Positions 26,508-36,983 of a stretch of DNA of 58,360 nt are shown piece after piece. Each line of letters starts with the position of its first letter. The stretch's first letter is position 1. Location: contig CALYZE010000006.1 of the NCBI GenBank assembly GCA_945607605.1, positions 1-58,360 of the forward strand, written 5' to 3'. The translations under genes were made by a program, and so were the position numbers. This DNA comes from an uncultured Bacteroides sp. (GTDB taxonomy: Bacteria > Bacteroidota > Bacteroidia > Bacteroidales > Bacteroidaceae). A model generated the notes under the pieces. That model was not told the origin of the DNA and searched no databases. It worked only from the letters and a program-made list of their open reading frames with translations.

Positions 26508-29500
26508 TTATTGTTCCGTCACTTTATTCTTCTTTCTTCTGAAGATGAAAAGTTCACCCAAACGATCCATCTTTTTTCGAAGCACAAGTCCCACACCTGT
26601 TTCGGTTATTTCCCCGTCCAATATGCTCTCGTAATTTTTATCGTAGAACACACGAACATAACGAGTGCCTGATACATCCAGACGATACTCCAGGGAAATA
26701 TTATCAATAAATGATTCTACATCGTTGGTAGCATTACCACCGGTAGACACCTTACCACCAATCACAATCTGTACACGGTCGTCGAAGAAGCGTTGTGAAT
26801 AACGGAAACTAAAGTCTTTCTGCGTATCACCTGTCTCAGCAGAAGTATGGTCTTCAATACCTACATTGAAAGAGCCTTTCATATTGCCAGTTAACGAGTT
26901 AATTTGGCTTTGTAACACGCTGTTCAAGGCAGAACCCATTGTTAAGCCTCCACCCTTTCCGGCATTATTGAGATAAATACCGGTAGCAAGCATGGTAATA
27001 GCTTGTTTACTGCGTTCTTCCGCTCCCATAGCCTGCAGTTCATTTTCAACCGTGGCATCATCAGGCGCAGAAAGATCAAAGAGTAGCTCCGGTGATTCCA
27101 GTCGGTTCTTGATGGAAATAGACACGTCAAAATTCACCATACGTGAGCCGTCGCCACCTCCTCCATCACCCACAGAGGCACGCAAACGCTCAGTAGCTTT
27201 CAGATTCAGAGCAGGATTCATGATATTACCCCGCCAATCTACATAGCTACCAGGATTGAACTGAAATTCTTTTAAGGGAATAATTGGTAATGAATATTTC
27301 ATGACTCCTCCCGAAAGAGTATAGCGCCCCGTCAGGTTCATATCCCCTTGTGAGGTGTATTGCATGTTCAGGTCACCTCCACCCTCCAGTTCGATAAATT
27401 TGCTGCGGTCGGGACTAAGGTCGGCACGCAGACGAACCGCATCATCAATGTGGACGGACATAAACATTTCCAATCCTCCTAAGGACATAGCAGGTGTTTC
27501 ATCGTCTTTGACAGAAGTCGTATCATTGAACGAAGTAAAGGTTACCAATCCATCCAAACGATCTTCCACTGTCAATGGGGAGTCCGTCAGAACATAAGTC
27601 ACATTTGTATTACCCAATAAATTCATATTTCCACGCATCGTCAGTCCATCAAGCGGGCCTTTCACCGTAGCGCGGAGGTCAACAAATACTTTTCCGTAAA
27701 CCAAGCTTTCACGCGTACGGGGAGCATCCAGCAATGTATAATTTTCGGCCAGCAAATTGAGGTTGGCAGTAGGTCGCTCCAAATTACGAAAATCTACCTT
27801 TCCATCAATCGTAAACGGATTCTTGCTGGTTGTATAAATAGCAAACTTATCAAATATCAGCTGGTTGTCTTTTATCTGCAAAGGACGGTTGTCAAACCAA
27901 TAACGTGCTCCTGCCTGACGAGCATACACAGATACACTATCCAATAAGACACTACCACGCATTTGAGGCTTTTCAAGCGAACCATTAATCAGCATACCAC
28001 CATCCACATCTCCCGTAAAGGAAACCATTTGGTCGGGTACGAAAGCATTGACTATCCGCAAGGGGAAGTGTTCAAAATTGGTAGTGATGTCCAAAGAATC
28101 TCTACCCCCTCTCTGTTTCAAAGTACCATCAGCAGTGAGTACCTCCTGATTATCAATCATGAAGTACGTATTCAAATAATGCATTCCTCCATCACCCGGC
28201 AACCATGTAGCACCTAAACCAATGTCTCCCACCGGTTGACGTTCGTAAGTTAATTCATCTATATTAGCCTCAGCAGAAACCTGCAAAGAAGTGGCCGTTT
28301 GTACATATTGAGCTTCTGCAGAGAACAAACCGGTCAATCTCGGCATGTAAGGCAACACCTCACTGAGTTCACTCAATCGCAAACGACTCAGCTCCACATT
28401 CATATTTTGCAAAGAGACAGAGTCACTCCTATCCGATTGCATACGGAAGCATAATCCATCGTCACTATCCATATCTATATTGGCATAGACACGCATATTC
28501 TTATGCAAATAAATCCAATTACTCTGGTCCACAAAATGGAACTTGCGGAAGGCTATGATAGGTTCAGCAGGTATCAGGTTTAAAATCATCCCATTGCCTT
28601 TGCCATTTCCTTCGGTCAGCGGACGGGCATTTACACCAAACAATACACCTGTTTGTCCTTTGCCATCCACATAATCAACCGTCAAATCAGCATCTTCGTT
28701 ACGGATTTCACCCGTCAATGTACTACGGAATACAAACTGAGGATTCTTTGGTCCATTCACAACACCACCCTGCAACTTCATGCGGGTAGTATCTTGTTTC
28801 ACAGCAAAGAAAATAGTATCCAGTTGAAGAGAGTCCATTCGTAACCCATGAATAGAAGTCCGTCCGTTGATACCCATTTGTGGGGTGAAGCCAAAACTTA
28901 ACTTAAAATCATGGTATGATATGCCTTCCGTAGCAAGAAAATAACTGACGGGGTTCATATTTCCCGATTTCAGTTGCATCCCGGCCGAGGGTAACACACG
29001 ACGTAAAGCGGCATGATCTAACTGTCGCTCGTCTATCTGTTTAGTGAGGATAGAAACAAATTCATCCGATTGTTTCAGTAATTCTTCCAACGTACTACGT
29101 GCACGGAAGCGGAAAGTCAAATCACCGGCATCTAGACTCACCTTGAGAGAATCTTGCCGAGCTTCTCCTTTCAGATTAAAAGCAAACGGATTCTTCATAG
29201 GTTTAGGAGCAATACCTAATTTATGTAGATCCAAATCCTCTACGTTAACATCCACTTTCCCATCAAGGTAGCGGCGATTCAAACGAACATCAGCCTCTCC
29301 ACGCATTTTCAGTAAAGCATTATCACTAGTCAAATGTACGGTGGCAACAGAAGATTTCAATCCGCCGCGCAAGTCCACACCCGATATGTTCCAGTGTCCG
29401 TATTGAAGTTCTTTCAGAGAAGCTTCTAAATTTGCCACTGTCTTGTTCGATGTCACATCCACCCCTTGTCCTTTAGCGGAGAGATTAGCTGTCAATGTAT

Positions 29501-31064
29501 AGATGGAGTCTTTAGGCAGAAAATGATGTACTTGTAAAGCATCAATATTGAGATTGGCATGGTAAGCTTCTGTCTCAAGATTATAGGAAGCATCTAAGGA
29601 TAGCAGCCCTTCACGCTCTTTAATTTTTAGATCGGTGGTGCATTGCATACCGTCTATACCCAAATGGGCGACTAAATTCATACTATCAGGCACTACAATA
29701 GACCCGTCTGAGGCGACACCGGCAAGTCCGGTTAGGAAATTAAGATTCTGTGTCTGCATCTCGAAATCCATCTTGCCATTTCGAGTTTGATTGTCGGTCA
29801 AATTCCAAAACTCCCCCCCTCCATTCAGAGAGAAAGCTCCGGGCAAGTCAACCGTAAAACGAGAGATTTGCATCTGTTTCAAGTTTCCTTCCGTACCGGC
29901 ATGGATGACAAGCGGGCGAAAAGGATAAGCCTCCTTAAAGGTTTCAGGCAATTCTCCGGCAAAAAGTAAAACATCCTGCTTACCAATGTGGGCATCGAAA
30001 CGGGCGGTAAGACGACCCGATGTGGGAATGTTTATCAGTTCCCAGTAGGTCTGCGCCGTAAAGTTCAGTTCACTATGCGGAGTATGTAGTTGCAAAGAAG
30101 GAACACGAATTACCGTAGAGTCGGCAAAGAGACGCCCGGTAAGAGAGGTCACACTCAATCCGGAACGTTCGTTCATGGAGAATTCTCGAATAACGGCATT
30201 GATGTTTCTGCCGTAATACATCACGGAGTCGACCCCTAAACGAATATCTCGCAAGGCAATATGCGAAGGATCAAAACCGTCTACAGGTTTTGCAGCACTG
30301 CCATTGGTCAGACTCAGTGGTCCGGTATCATAGCTGACAGAGGTGCCGGAAAGCAAGAGCTTTTTCCATCCATAAGACTGCCGCTCCAAGTCTGCAGTAG
30401 CTTCCGCAATCTCCGCATCGCCCATGTGAGCTGCCACCCGCATAGAGTCTAGTGGCATCTGCAAGTCCACCGATACATTTTTCAGTTTCAACGAATGAAG
30501 GGCTACTTTCCACTTCACATTTGTTTCAGTGGTATCTTTAGGAACTTCGGCGGTATCGGCAAGCATGACTTGTACATGAGTATCTCTCAGTTCGATATTA
30601 TTAAGAACAACGTCTTCTTTAGTCAGATCTATGCCATGACTCTCAAGAAAAAAGTGCCCAAGTACACCTTTTATCTGCATACCTTCTAGCAGGTTGGAAG
30701 AATTCACAGCAACCTGTTTCAAAGTAATATCATCTACTTCAACTTTTCCTTTAAACAAAGGCCATGGTTGGACGCGGACACTTAAACTTTCAAGATTCAG
30801 CAAAGTATCAGGATGTTGCACCACCGATGTACTGTCGGCAGGTTGCACCACAAGCACACCACGAACTAATAAATTCAGAGGAAAGCGCAAATCAATTCGT
30901 TCTACGGATATATCCATACCCGTGGCATCTGATGCAATTGCTGTGGCTTGCTTCCGTATAAAGCTTTGTACGGGTGGTACATAGAGCAATATCATCAGTA
31001 TTATAAATAGTATAATAGGAGTAAGTAGCACCCAAAGTGCTATTCTCAACCATTTTCTTCTCAT
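26508..31064 (-). CDS. tamB: TamB-like inner-membrane-anchored translocation/assembly protein
   Basis: This is a very long protein (1518 residues) with one N-terminal membrane helix (residues 9-28) and a repetitive beta-strand-rich body, typical of AsmA/TamB-like proteins that bridge the periplasm as a hydrophobic groove. The C-terminal 400 residues match the DUF490/TamB domain (DGRMVNFDVSISIKNRLESPELLF and LNSVLQSQINSLTG regions). In Proteobacteria TamB works with TamA; recent work on this protein class points to phospholipid transport to the outer membrane. It is immediately upstream of tamL on the same strand, and 127 bases downstream of the hybrid kinase gene. No promoter element was found in that gap. 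Confidence 0.93.
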   Translation of the reverse strand: MRRKWLRIALWVLLTPIILFIILMILLYVPPVQSFIRKQATAIASDATGMDISVERIDLRFPLNLLVRGVLVVQPADSTSVVQHPDTLLNLESLSVRVQPWPLFKGKVEVDDITLKQVAVNSSNLLEGMQIKGVLGHFFLESHGIDLTKEDVVLNNIELRDTHVQVMLADTAEVPKDTTETNVKWKVALHSLKLKNVSVDLQMPLDSMRVAAHMGDAEIAEATADLERQSYGWKKLLLSGTSVSYDTGPLSLTNGSAAKPVDGFDPSHIALRDIRLGVDSVMYYGRNINAVIREFSMNERSGLSVTSLTGRLFADSTVIRVPSLQLHTPHSELNFTAQTYWELINIPTSGRLTARFDAHIGKQDVLLFAGELPETFKEAYPFRPLVIHAGTEGNLKQMQISRFTVDLPGAFSLNGGGEFWNLTDNQTRNGKMDFEMQTQNLNFLTGLAGVASDGSIVVPDSMNLVAHLGIDGMQCTTDLKIKEREGLLSLDASYNLETEAYHANLNIDALQVHHFLPKDSIYTLTANLSAKGQGVDVTSNKTVANLEASLKELQYGHWNISGVDLRGGLKSSVATVHLTSDNALLKMRGEADVRLNRRYLDGKVDVNVEDLDLHKLGIAPKPMKNPFAFNLKGEARQDSLKVSLDAGDLTFRFRARSTLEELLKQSDEFVSILTKQIDERQLDHAALRRVLPSAGMQLKSGNMNPVSYFLATEGISYHDFKLSFGFTPQMGINGRTSIHGLRMDSLQLDTIFFAVKQDTTRMKLQGGVVNGPKNPQFVFRSTLTGEIRNEDADLTVDYVDGKGQTGVLFGVNARPLTEGNGKGNGMILNLIPAEPIIAFRKFHFVDQSNWIYLHKNMRVYANIDMDSDDGLCFRMQSDRSDSVSLQNMNVELSRLRLSELSEVLPYMPRLTGLFSAEAQYVQTATSLQVSAEANIDELTYERQPVGDIGLGATWLPGDGGMHYLNTYFMIDNQEVLTADGTLKQRGGRDSLDITTNFEHFPLRIVNAFVPDQMVSFTGDVDGGMLINGSLEKPQMRGSVLLDSVSVYARQAGARYWFDNRPLQIKDNQLIFDKFAIYTTSKNPFTIDGKVDFRNLERPTANLNLLAENYTLLDAPRTRESLVYGKVFVDLRATVKGPLDGLTMRGNMNLLGNTNVTYVLTDSPLTVEDRLDGLVTFTSFNDTTSVKDDETPAMSLGGLEMFMSVHIDDAVRLRADLSPDRSKFIELEGGGDLNMQYTSQGDMNLTGRYTLSGGVMKYSLPIIPLKEFQFNPGSYVDWRGNIMNPALNLKATERLRASVGDGGGGDGSRMVNFDVSISIKNRLESPELLFDLSAPDDATVENELQAMGAEERSKQAITMLATGIYLNNAGKGGGLTMGSALNSVLQSQINSLTGNMKGSFNVGIEDHTSAETGDTQKDFSFRYSQRFFDDRVQIVIGGKVSTGGNATNDVESFIDNISLEYRLDVSGTRYVRVFYDKNYESILDGEITETGVGLVLRKKMDRLGELFIFRRKKNKVTEQ

Positions 31065-31191
31065 TGGAACATTAATCAGTCATCATATTAAATAGTTTTA
31101 CAAAGAAAGCAATTTCTTATGACATTCAGTGGTTCGTAAATAAAAAAAGAGTCATCGACAACACAAAAGAATTCTTGTACAATGGAAGTCT

Positions 31192-33456
31192 TCATAGAGA
31201 CAAAGAGTTAATAACATCTTCAATAAGAACCAGTGAGGTAAGTACCCGGCCTTTCTGAACCTCAGAAAAAGGAGTACCCTGCGAAGCTTCTAAGGCTTTA
31301 AGCAGATTAACCAAATCTGTAGCTCCCAGCAAAGTAAAAAGAGGAATCATCTTGTGAGATACCGCAGCCACTTCATCCATATTTTCGGCAGCTATGGCCT
31401 GCTGTAAACGCTCGGTATTGCAGCGTGTTTCAGAAATAAAACTTTCCAAAATAGTTCTGGCTGCTTCAGGATCATCTTCCGAAAAAGCAGTAAGAGCTGA
31501 GAAATTATAGCCTGAAGGGGCAGCTTCTGTCTCCGGCAGTTCGTCGTTAGTTATATTTACTTCTCGCAATAATTCCTGTACGGTGAAAGGTTTATGAAGA
31601 CATCCTGCAAAACCATACTCAATAAGCTCCTCTCTTTTCATATCACTACGGGCAGTCACGGCTATCACAGGAATCGTACGAGCTTGTGGTATATTCGAAG
31701 CACGCAACAATGTCAACAAATCAAAGCCGTTGATGGCAGGCATCTGAATATCGGAAAGGAGCACATCGAATGTTTCGGAACACAAGGCATCCAGTAGTTC
31801 GTCTGTTTGCAAGCAAGAAGTGGAAGCAATGTCGCTTTGAGACAACATAGCAGAAGTTAGCATAAGCTGAATTCGATCATCATCAATCAGAAGTACTTTG
31901 CTTAACGAAGAACGAGAGAGAGAGTGTGAAGAGTTATTCTGCTCTTCATCAGTAATAGGCAATTCTTCGTTTTCCTCTTTCTTTACGGGATAAATAGGGA
32001 CATTGAGTGTAAAGGTACTTCCTTTTTCCGGCTGGCTCTTCACTTCTATCGAACCTTCGAGCAACTGTACCAACATGCGAACAATGGAAAGTCCCAGTCC
32101 GAACCCTTCTTTCCCTTGCGCTCCGGGCAAGCGCGTAAACTCCTGAAAGATGCGTTCACAATCAGCAGCTTCCATACCCTTACCTGTATCAGCAATGGCG
32201 ACAATCAGTTGCTTATCTTCATAACGTGCCGTAATTGTAATACTGCCCTGCTCTGTGAACTTTACGGCATTAGACAACAGATTGTTAATAATCTGCCGCA
32301 GACGCAACGGATCAGAGATAAAAGTAGTATCCAACTCAGGATCAATCTCACAATTCAGAGTCAATCCTTTGGCAGAAGTCAACGGCTCGAAACTAATGTG
32401 TATTTCTTCTAATAAACGAGACGGGTGAAAAGACACCCGATTAATCTCTGCTTTATGGAGATCGAGACGATGGAAATCAAGTAAATCGACCACTAACTTC
32501 AACAAGTGCTCCGAAGACGTTTTCATATTGTCAAGATAGAAGCGCTGACGTTCGTCCACAGTCAGACGTGAAAGCAGATCGGCATATCCCATAATGGAAC
32601 TTAAAGGAGCCTTGAAATCATGCGTAATGGCAAGCATCATTTTTTCACGCATGGCCAATAAATCTTCGGCACGGCGACGCGCCTCTTCCAGTTCACGACG
32701 ATAACGGTTACTGCGAGTGATATCTCGCCCAATAATAATGAGGAAAAATGCAGAAAGCAACAAGGCCCCTGCAGCAATACCTCCAAGAATATTAGTAGAG
32801 CGACGTCGGACAGCCTGTTGATACTCCGCCTCTTGACGAGCACGTGACAAGCTTTCAGTTTCATAATCTTTCACCAAACTATCAATGCGGGCAGTCAGCA
32901 GGTGGTCGAGACGTTGCATACTACGTTTGCGCCGCTGCACAGTGGTATTCACCGACTTTTTTTGCTGGGTTACCGCACGTAACTTCTCGTGTAAAGAGTC
33001 TGCTGGGTTATAGGAGCCAAGCACGGTGTCGGTAGCAAATTCAAGAGAGGTTTTGACTTGAATGGCTGTATCCTTTTTGGGAGGCACAAAGACTTCACCC
33101 AACCGACGGAAGAAGCCTTTCTTTTTGGGGCGCGTTACCAGTGTATCACGATGCGAAATGATACGATGCTGTACACGTTGCTGAACCACTACCGAATCTT
33201 GTTTAGCAATAATATGTTCTATATCACTAGCAGAAATCATGCTATCGTTGGCTTCATTCAAGGTACGCAACATTCGGATCGTATTGGAGTCTTTCTCTCG
33301 CAGAAGGGCTAACAAGCTATCGGTCCACTGTATATCTCTATTATCAGAAAGCATAAGGTTTCCCATTTCCCGATGCACAAAGAACAGGGAAAAGAACATA
33401 GCTGCAAGCAATAAGATATAGCCTACAACAACTTTAACCTTAGAGACACTATTCAT
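31192..33456 (-). CDS. hybrid sensor histidine kinase (HK-REC-HPt)
   Basis: This is a 754-residue membrane phosphorelay kinase. Helix one is at residues 8-28 and helix two at about 223-243, enclosing a roughly 190-residue periplasmic region rich in coiled-coil sequence and with no named sensor domain. The HisKA box has His279 (ITHDFKAPL), and the ATPase domain shows N (NNLLSNAVKF, 391-400), G1 (DTGKGM) and G2 (GFGLGLSI) boxes. A receiver domain follows (Asp569 in SDIQMP, Lys622), then an HPt domain with His701 (VSHKM). It lies 27 bases after the MATE gene and may be co-transcribed with it. A sigma54-type response regulator sits divergently 3.5 kb away and is a plausible final receiver. Confidence 0.95.
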   Translation of the reverse strand: MNSVSKVKVVVGYILLLAAMFFSLFFVHREMGNLMLSDNRDIQWTDSLLALLREKDSNTIRMLRTLNEANDSMISASDIEHIIAKQDSVVVQQRVQHRIISHRDTLVTRPKKKGFFRRLGEVFVPPKKDTAIQVKTSLEFATDTVLGSYNPADSLHEKLRAVTQQKKSVNTTVQRRKRSMQRLDHLLTARIDSLVKDYETESLSRARQEAEYQQAVRRRSTNILGGIAAGALLLSAFFLIIIGRDITRSNRYRRELEEARRRAEDLLAMREKMMLAITHDFKAPLSSIMGYADLLSRLTVDERQRFYLDNMKTSSEHLLKLVVDLLDFHRLDLHKAEINRVSFHPSRLLEEIHISFEPLTSAKGLTLNCEIDPELDTTFISDPLRLRQIINNLLSNAVKFTEQGSITITARYEDKQLIVAIADTGKGMEAADCERIFQEFTRLPGAQGKEGFGLGLSIVRMLVQLLEGSIEVKSQPEKGSTFTLNVPIYPVKKEENEELPITDEEQNNSSHSLSRSSLSKVLLIDDDRIQLMLTSAMLSQSDIASTSCLQTDELLDALCSETFDVLLSDIQMPAINGFDLLTLLRASNIPQARTIPVIAVTARSDMKREELIEYGFAGCLHKPFTVQELLREVNITNDELPETEAAPSGYNFSALTAFSEDDPEAARTILESFISETRCNTERLQQAIAAENMDEVAAVSHKMIPLFTLLGATDLVNLLKALEASQGTPFSEVQKGRVLTSLVLIEDVINSLSL

Positions 33457-33483
33457 ATATCATAGGGAAGTAATCACAAACTG

Positions 33484-34818
33484 TCATTTCGTTTTATATC
33501 GGAATCGCAGCCAAAGCATCAATCCGGCGCTCGTCAAACCAAATGGGAATGCCATCCAGACACCTACCAATCCCCAACCGAATACAAAACCACAAAGATA
33601 TCCTACAGGCAAAGATATAATAAAATAGGAAATAAAGGCAATAACCATCATAGGTTTAACATCCGAGATACCACGTAGGGCATTGGCAAAATTAATCTGC
33701 AATCCGTCACCAAATTGGTAAACCAGGAAAGGGAAAAACAAAGCCGATACAGCTGTAGCTACCTCTGTGCTGTCGGTAAACCATCCTCCCATCTCATTGC
33801 GCAGGGAGAATACAATGCTCAACAGCACGATTTCCATACAAAGCATTAAATGAAAGCCCGCATAAGTTGAACGCCGCACATTTTGCATGTCGCCCTGTCC
33901 TTTGAAGTTACTTACACGAACAGCAACGGCTGCTCCCATTCCATAGTACATCATAAAGGTGAACTGCGAAATAGTAAGCATCACTTGGTGTGATGCCAGT
34001 GCAATGGTACCCAACCACCCTACCATGATGGCACTTAGGCTAAAAGAGGCTGTTTCCATTCCCATCTGTAAACCCACAGGCCAACCCAATGCATTGAGTT
34101 GTCGGAAGAGTTGTTTCGATCCTCCCAAGCGGAAGAAACCGATACGGTAACGAAGAAAACGACGACCACGAAGAACTATCACGGCGAACACCACTACCAT
34201 GAGGATACGCGAGATTAGAGTGCTGATTCCTGCTCCAAGCAATCCCAGTTCAGGGAATCCCAGTTTTCCGTTGATCAAGATATAATTTCCTATGATGTTG
34301 AAAGCATTCCCTCCGAGCAAAATCCACATGGCAGTCTTGGTATCGGTAATTCCATCTGTAAATTGTTTGAAGCCGTTGAATAACATGACAAATACCAGCG
34401 AGGCAAGCAGTACCAAATAATAAGGTTTTATAAGTGGTATCAGTTCAACAGGTTGTCCTAAGCTATCGATGCTGAGATAGACAAATGCCATAATCAAAGT
34501 TAACAGTAATGCCACCAACACATTCGCCAACAAACTGGAACGTAATGCTTGTCCTGCCTCCGCAAAACGGCGGTTGCCATAGAAGCCACCCACAATGGGA
34601 GTCAGTCCATAACTGAAACCGGTACTAAAGATAATGCAAAGAGTAAATAAGTTATTGACAAAAGAAGCAGCACCCAACTCTTCAGTACTGTGATGTCCGA
34701 TCATCAATGTATCTGCAAAACCAAGTATAATGACACCTACCTGACCAATGACAATAGGGAATCCTAAAAGGAACAATGCTTTGTAATGCCCTTTATACAT
34801 TTCATAGAAGGTTCTCAT
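33484..34818 (-). CDS. MATE family multidrug/toxin exporter
   Basis: This 444-residue integral membrane protein has about twelve helices in two related halves, as in Na+- or H+-coupled MATE exporters. The N-terminal FPIVIGQVGVIILGFADTLMIGH segment is a family signature, and the second half carries the matching LGWPVGLQMGMETASFS region. The substrate is unknown. It starts five bases after the M16 protease stop codon, so the two are co-transcribed. Confidence 0.94.
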   Translation of the reverse strand: MRTFYEMYKGHYKALFLLGFPIVIGQVGVIILGFADTLMIGHHSTEELGAASFVNNLFTLCIIFSTGFSYGLTPIVGGFYGNRRFAEAGQALRSSLLANVLVALLLTLIMAFVYLSIDSLGQPVELIPLIKPYYLVLLASLVFVMLFNGFKQFTDGITDTKTAMWILLGGNAFNIIGNYILINGKLGFPELGLLGAGISTLISRILMVVVFAVIVLRGRRFLRYRIGFFRLGGSKQLFRQLNALGWPVGLQMGMETASFSLSAIMVGWLGTIALASHQVMLTISQFTFMMYYGMGAAVAVRVSNFKGQGDMQNVRRSTYAGFHLMLCMEIVLLSIVFSLRNEMGGWFTDSTEVATAVSALFFPFLVYQFGDGLQINFANALRGISDVKPMMVIAFISYFIISLPVGYLCGFVFGWGLVGVWMAFPFGLTSAGLMLWLRFRYKTK

Positions 34819-34823
34819 TCGTT

Positions 34824-36059
34824 TTAATTTTGTTTTTTATAATACAACACCACACTGTTTTCTTCACGAAAAGTGGGTTCTGCCACGTCATGAAGTTGTT
34901 CTGCCGTTACAGAACGATATTTCTCCACTTCGCGGTCTATGTCTTCCGCCTGACCGGTCAACTCAAACCAAGCTAAGTTTGTAGCTACATTCAAGTAGTT
35001 GATATTTCCGAATATCTGTGTGGATTCAAATTTATTTTTTACTTTCTCCAACTCCTGCGCCTTTACAAATGAGTTTTTCAACTCATCCAGTTCCTTGCGC
35101 ACAGCTGCTTCCGCTTGTTCCAAGGATATACCTGCCGATGGCTTACCACTGATTTGCAACAATCCTGCATCTCGTGTTCCCGAAATGTAGGCATCCAGAC
35201 TGGAGAATAACTTTTTTTCCTGAACCAATCGTTGAGTCAAACGACTGGAACGTCCATTACTAAGAATATCTGAAAGGATATCAAATGCATAATAATCGAT
35301 GTTTTCACGGCTACACATATGATAGGCCATAAACAATGCATCCAGCGGCACCTTGCGCTCCACCGTCTGACGTCGCTCTTCAGTTTGTACAGGCTCTTGA
35401 ACCAACTTCCTTACGGCCACCTCTCTCTGAGGGATAGGGCCAAACCATTTCTCCGTCAACCGCACCGTTTCTGTCCATGAAATATTTCCGGTGACAGCAA
35501 GCACTGCATTGTTGGGCGCATAATGACGGAAAAAGAACGACTTGACTTCGTCCAATGTAGCATTGGCAATATGTGAAAGGTCTTTGCCGATAGTAGGCCA
35601 GCGATACGAGTGCACTTTGTAGGCCAAAGGCCTCAACAAATGTCCGATATCTCCATAAGGTTGGTTCAGACAACGTTGTTTGAATTCTTCCATCACCACG
35701 CCACGCTGCACATCAAGGCTCTGTTCGCTGAAGGCTAATTCCAGCATCCGGTCAGATTCTAGCCAGAAACCTATTTCTACATTCGACTTGGGAACTGTGA
35801 GATAATAGTTGGTGACATCATTATTGGTCCATGCATTATTCTCCCCACCCGCCAGCTGCAAGGGAGCATCATAATCAGGAATATGCACCGAACCGCCGAA
35901 CATGAGATGCTCAAACAAATGCGCAAAACCCGTATGTTCAGGATGTTCATCACGGGCACCTACATCGTAAACAATATTCAGTGCAACCATTTGCGTACTG
36001 GTGTCTTCGTTGTGCACCAGCCGCAAACCGTTGTCCAATGTCTTTTTATTAATTTTCAA
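34824..36059 (-). CDS. M16 family zinc peptidase (insulinase/pitrilysin-like)
   Basis: This single-unit 411-residue M16B-type peptidase has the inverted zinc motif His47-Leu-Phe-Glu50-His51 (FAHLFEHLMFGG). The C-terminal arginine-containing region typical of the active partner is less clear. No signal peptide is seen, so it may act in the cytoplasm or in complex with a partner subunit; no second M16 gene is adjacent. Its start overlaps the end of the cyclophilin gene by 11 bases. Confidence 0.94.
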   Translation of the reverse strand: MKINKKTLDNGLRLVHNEDTSTQMVALNIVYDVGARDEHPEHTGFAHLFEHLMFGGSVHIPDYDAPLQLAGGENNAWTNNDVTNYYLTVPKSNVEIGFWLESDRMLELAFSEQSLDVQRGVVMEEFKQRCLNQPYGDIGHLLRPLAYKVHSYRWPTIGKDLSHIANATLDEVKSFFFRHYAPNNAVLAVTGNISWTETVRLTEKWFGPIPQREVAVRKLVQEPVQTEERRQTVERKVPLDALFMAYHMCSRENIDYYAFDILSDILSNGRSSRLTQRLVQEKKLFSSLDAYISGTRDAGLLQISGKPSAGISLEQAEAAVRKELDELKNSFVKAQELEKVKNKFESTQIFGNINYLNVATNLAWFELTGQAEDIDREVEKYRSVTAEQLHDVAEPTFREENSVVLYYKKQN

Positions 36060-36891
36060 GGATCGTTATTTTTTTAATCATCACATCTTCTTCCGGGCGA
36101 TCACTTCGATCTGTCTTCACCTTCTGAATCTGATCGACAATTTCCATACCTTCCATCACTTCACCGAATACGGTATATTCACCATCTAAATGAGGAGTAC
36201 CACCCACTGTAGTATAAGCTTTCACCTGTTCCGGAGTGAAATGAAATTCCGGTTCTCCGGCAATCTGCGCCTCCGCTTGTGCAATCAGCGAATCTTGTAA
36301 GTTCATTAATCCTTCCTGATCACCTGCTTTACGCATCTTGTAAATGTCCTTCGTGTGCTTTTGAGCCAATGCCTGAAAAGCAGTATTGAGACGCATCTGA
36401 CTCATCTGCTGTTCCATACCCAACAACGTAGAATCGCTGTACACCTTTCCGGTTACGACATAGAACTGACAGCCGGATGATTCCTTCTTCGGATTTACAT
36501 TATCTCCCTGACGGGCAGCCGACAAAGCACCTTTCTTATGGAAATACTTCGGAAAAACAAACTCGGCAGGAAGGGTATAGCCCACATCACCTGATCCCAG
36601 CATCTTTCCTTTCGGGGCATTCTTCGACTCAGGATCACCTGCCTGTATCATAAAATCTTTAATCACCCGATGAAACAAAGTACCTTCATACGTACCTTCT
36701 TCAGCCAGTTTTATAAAATTATCACGATGCTTGGGTGTCTCGTTATAGAGTTTAACGATGATATCACCTGCACTTGTTTCAATCTTCAACTTCGTTTCTT
36801 TTTCCATATTTCCTTCTTTCTTTTGTCCCGACTGACAGCTAGTCAAACCGCCGATCAGTATAGTTAATAATACAATGAGATTTCTTTTCAT
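36049..36891 (-). CDS. cyclophilin-type peptidyl-prolyl isomerase lipoprotein
   Basis: Cyclophilins speed cis-trans isomerisation at proline in protein folding. The 280-residue protein has a lipoprotein signal (IGGLTSC, lipid Cys near 19), so it acts in the envelope. The isomerase core shows GTLFHRVIKDFMIQAGDP with the catalytic Arg around residue 76, KGALSAAR, SSGCQFYV and VFGEVMEGMEIVDQI. A helical insertion of about 55 residues between the QFYVVTG and HFTPEQV segments is longer than in minimal cyclophilins. It is the first gene of the run leading to M16, MATE and the kinase. Confidence 0.95.
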   Translation of the reverse strand: MKRNLIVLLTILIGGLTSCQSGQKKEGNMEKETKLKIETSAGDIIVKLYNETPKHRDNFIKLAEEGTYEGTLFHRVIKDFMIQAGDPESKNAPKGKMLGSGDVGYTLPAEFVFPKYFHKKGALSAARQGDNVNPKKESSGCQFYVVTGKVYSDSTLLGMEQQMSQMRLNTAFQALAQKHTKDIYKMRKAGDQEGLMNLQDSLIAQAEAQIAGEPEFHFTPEQVKAYTTVGGTPHLDGEYTVFGEVMEGMEIVDQIQKVKTDRSDRPEEDVMIKKITILEN

Positions 36892-36917
36892 CTTCCTTTT
36901 TGTTTAATTTAAGTCTG

Positions 36918-36925
36918 CAAATATA
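36918..36925 (-). promoter_or_regulatory. Bacteroides -7 promoter element for the cyclophilin operon
   Basis: On the minus strand this reads TATATTTG, an exact TAnnTTTG match, 27 bases before the cyclophilin start codon. It is separated by 21 bases from the divergent element at 36947-36954, so the two transcription units share a compact control region. Confidence 0.55.
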
Positions 36926-36946
36926 CGATTTTCACACAAAACAGCT

Positions 36947-36954
36947 TACCTTTG
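36947..36954 (+). promoter_or_regulatory. Bacteroides -7 promoter element for the response regulator
   Basis: TACCTTTG matches the consensus exactly and lies 30 bases before the regulator's start codon at 36984. It rules out the upstream in-frame start near 36900. Confidence 0.6.
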
Positions 36955-36983
36955 TGGTTATAAAAGAGATAAAAGCAAAGGCT

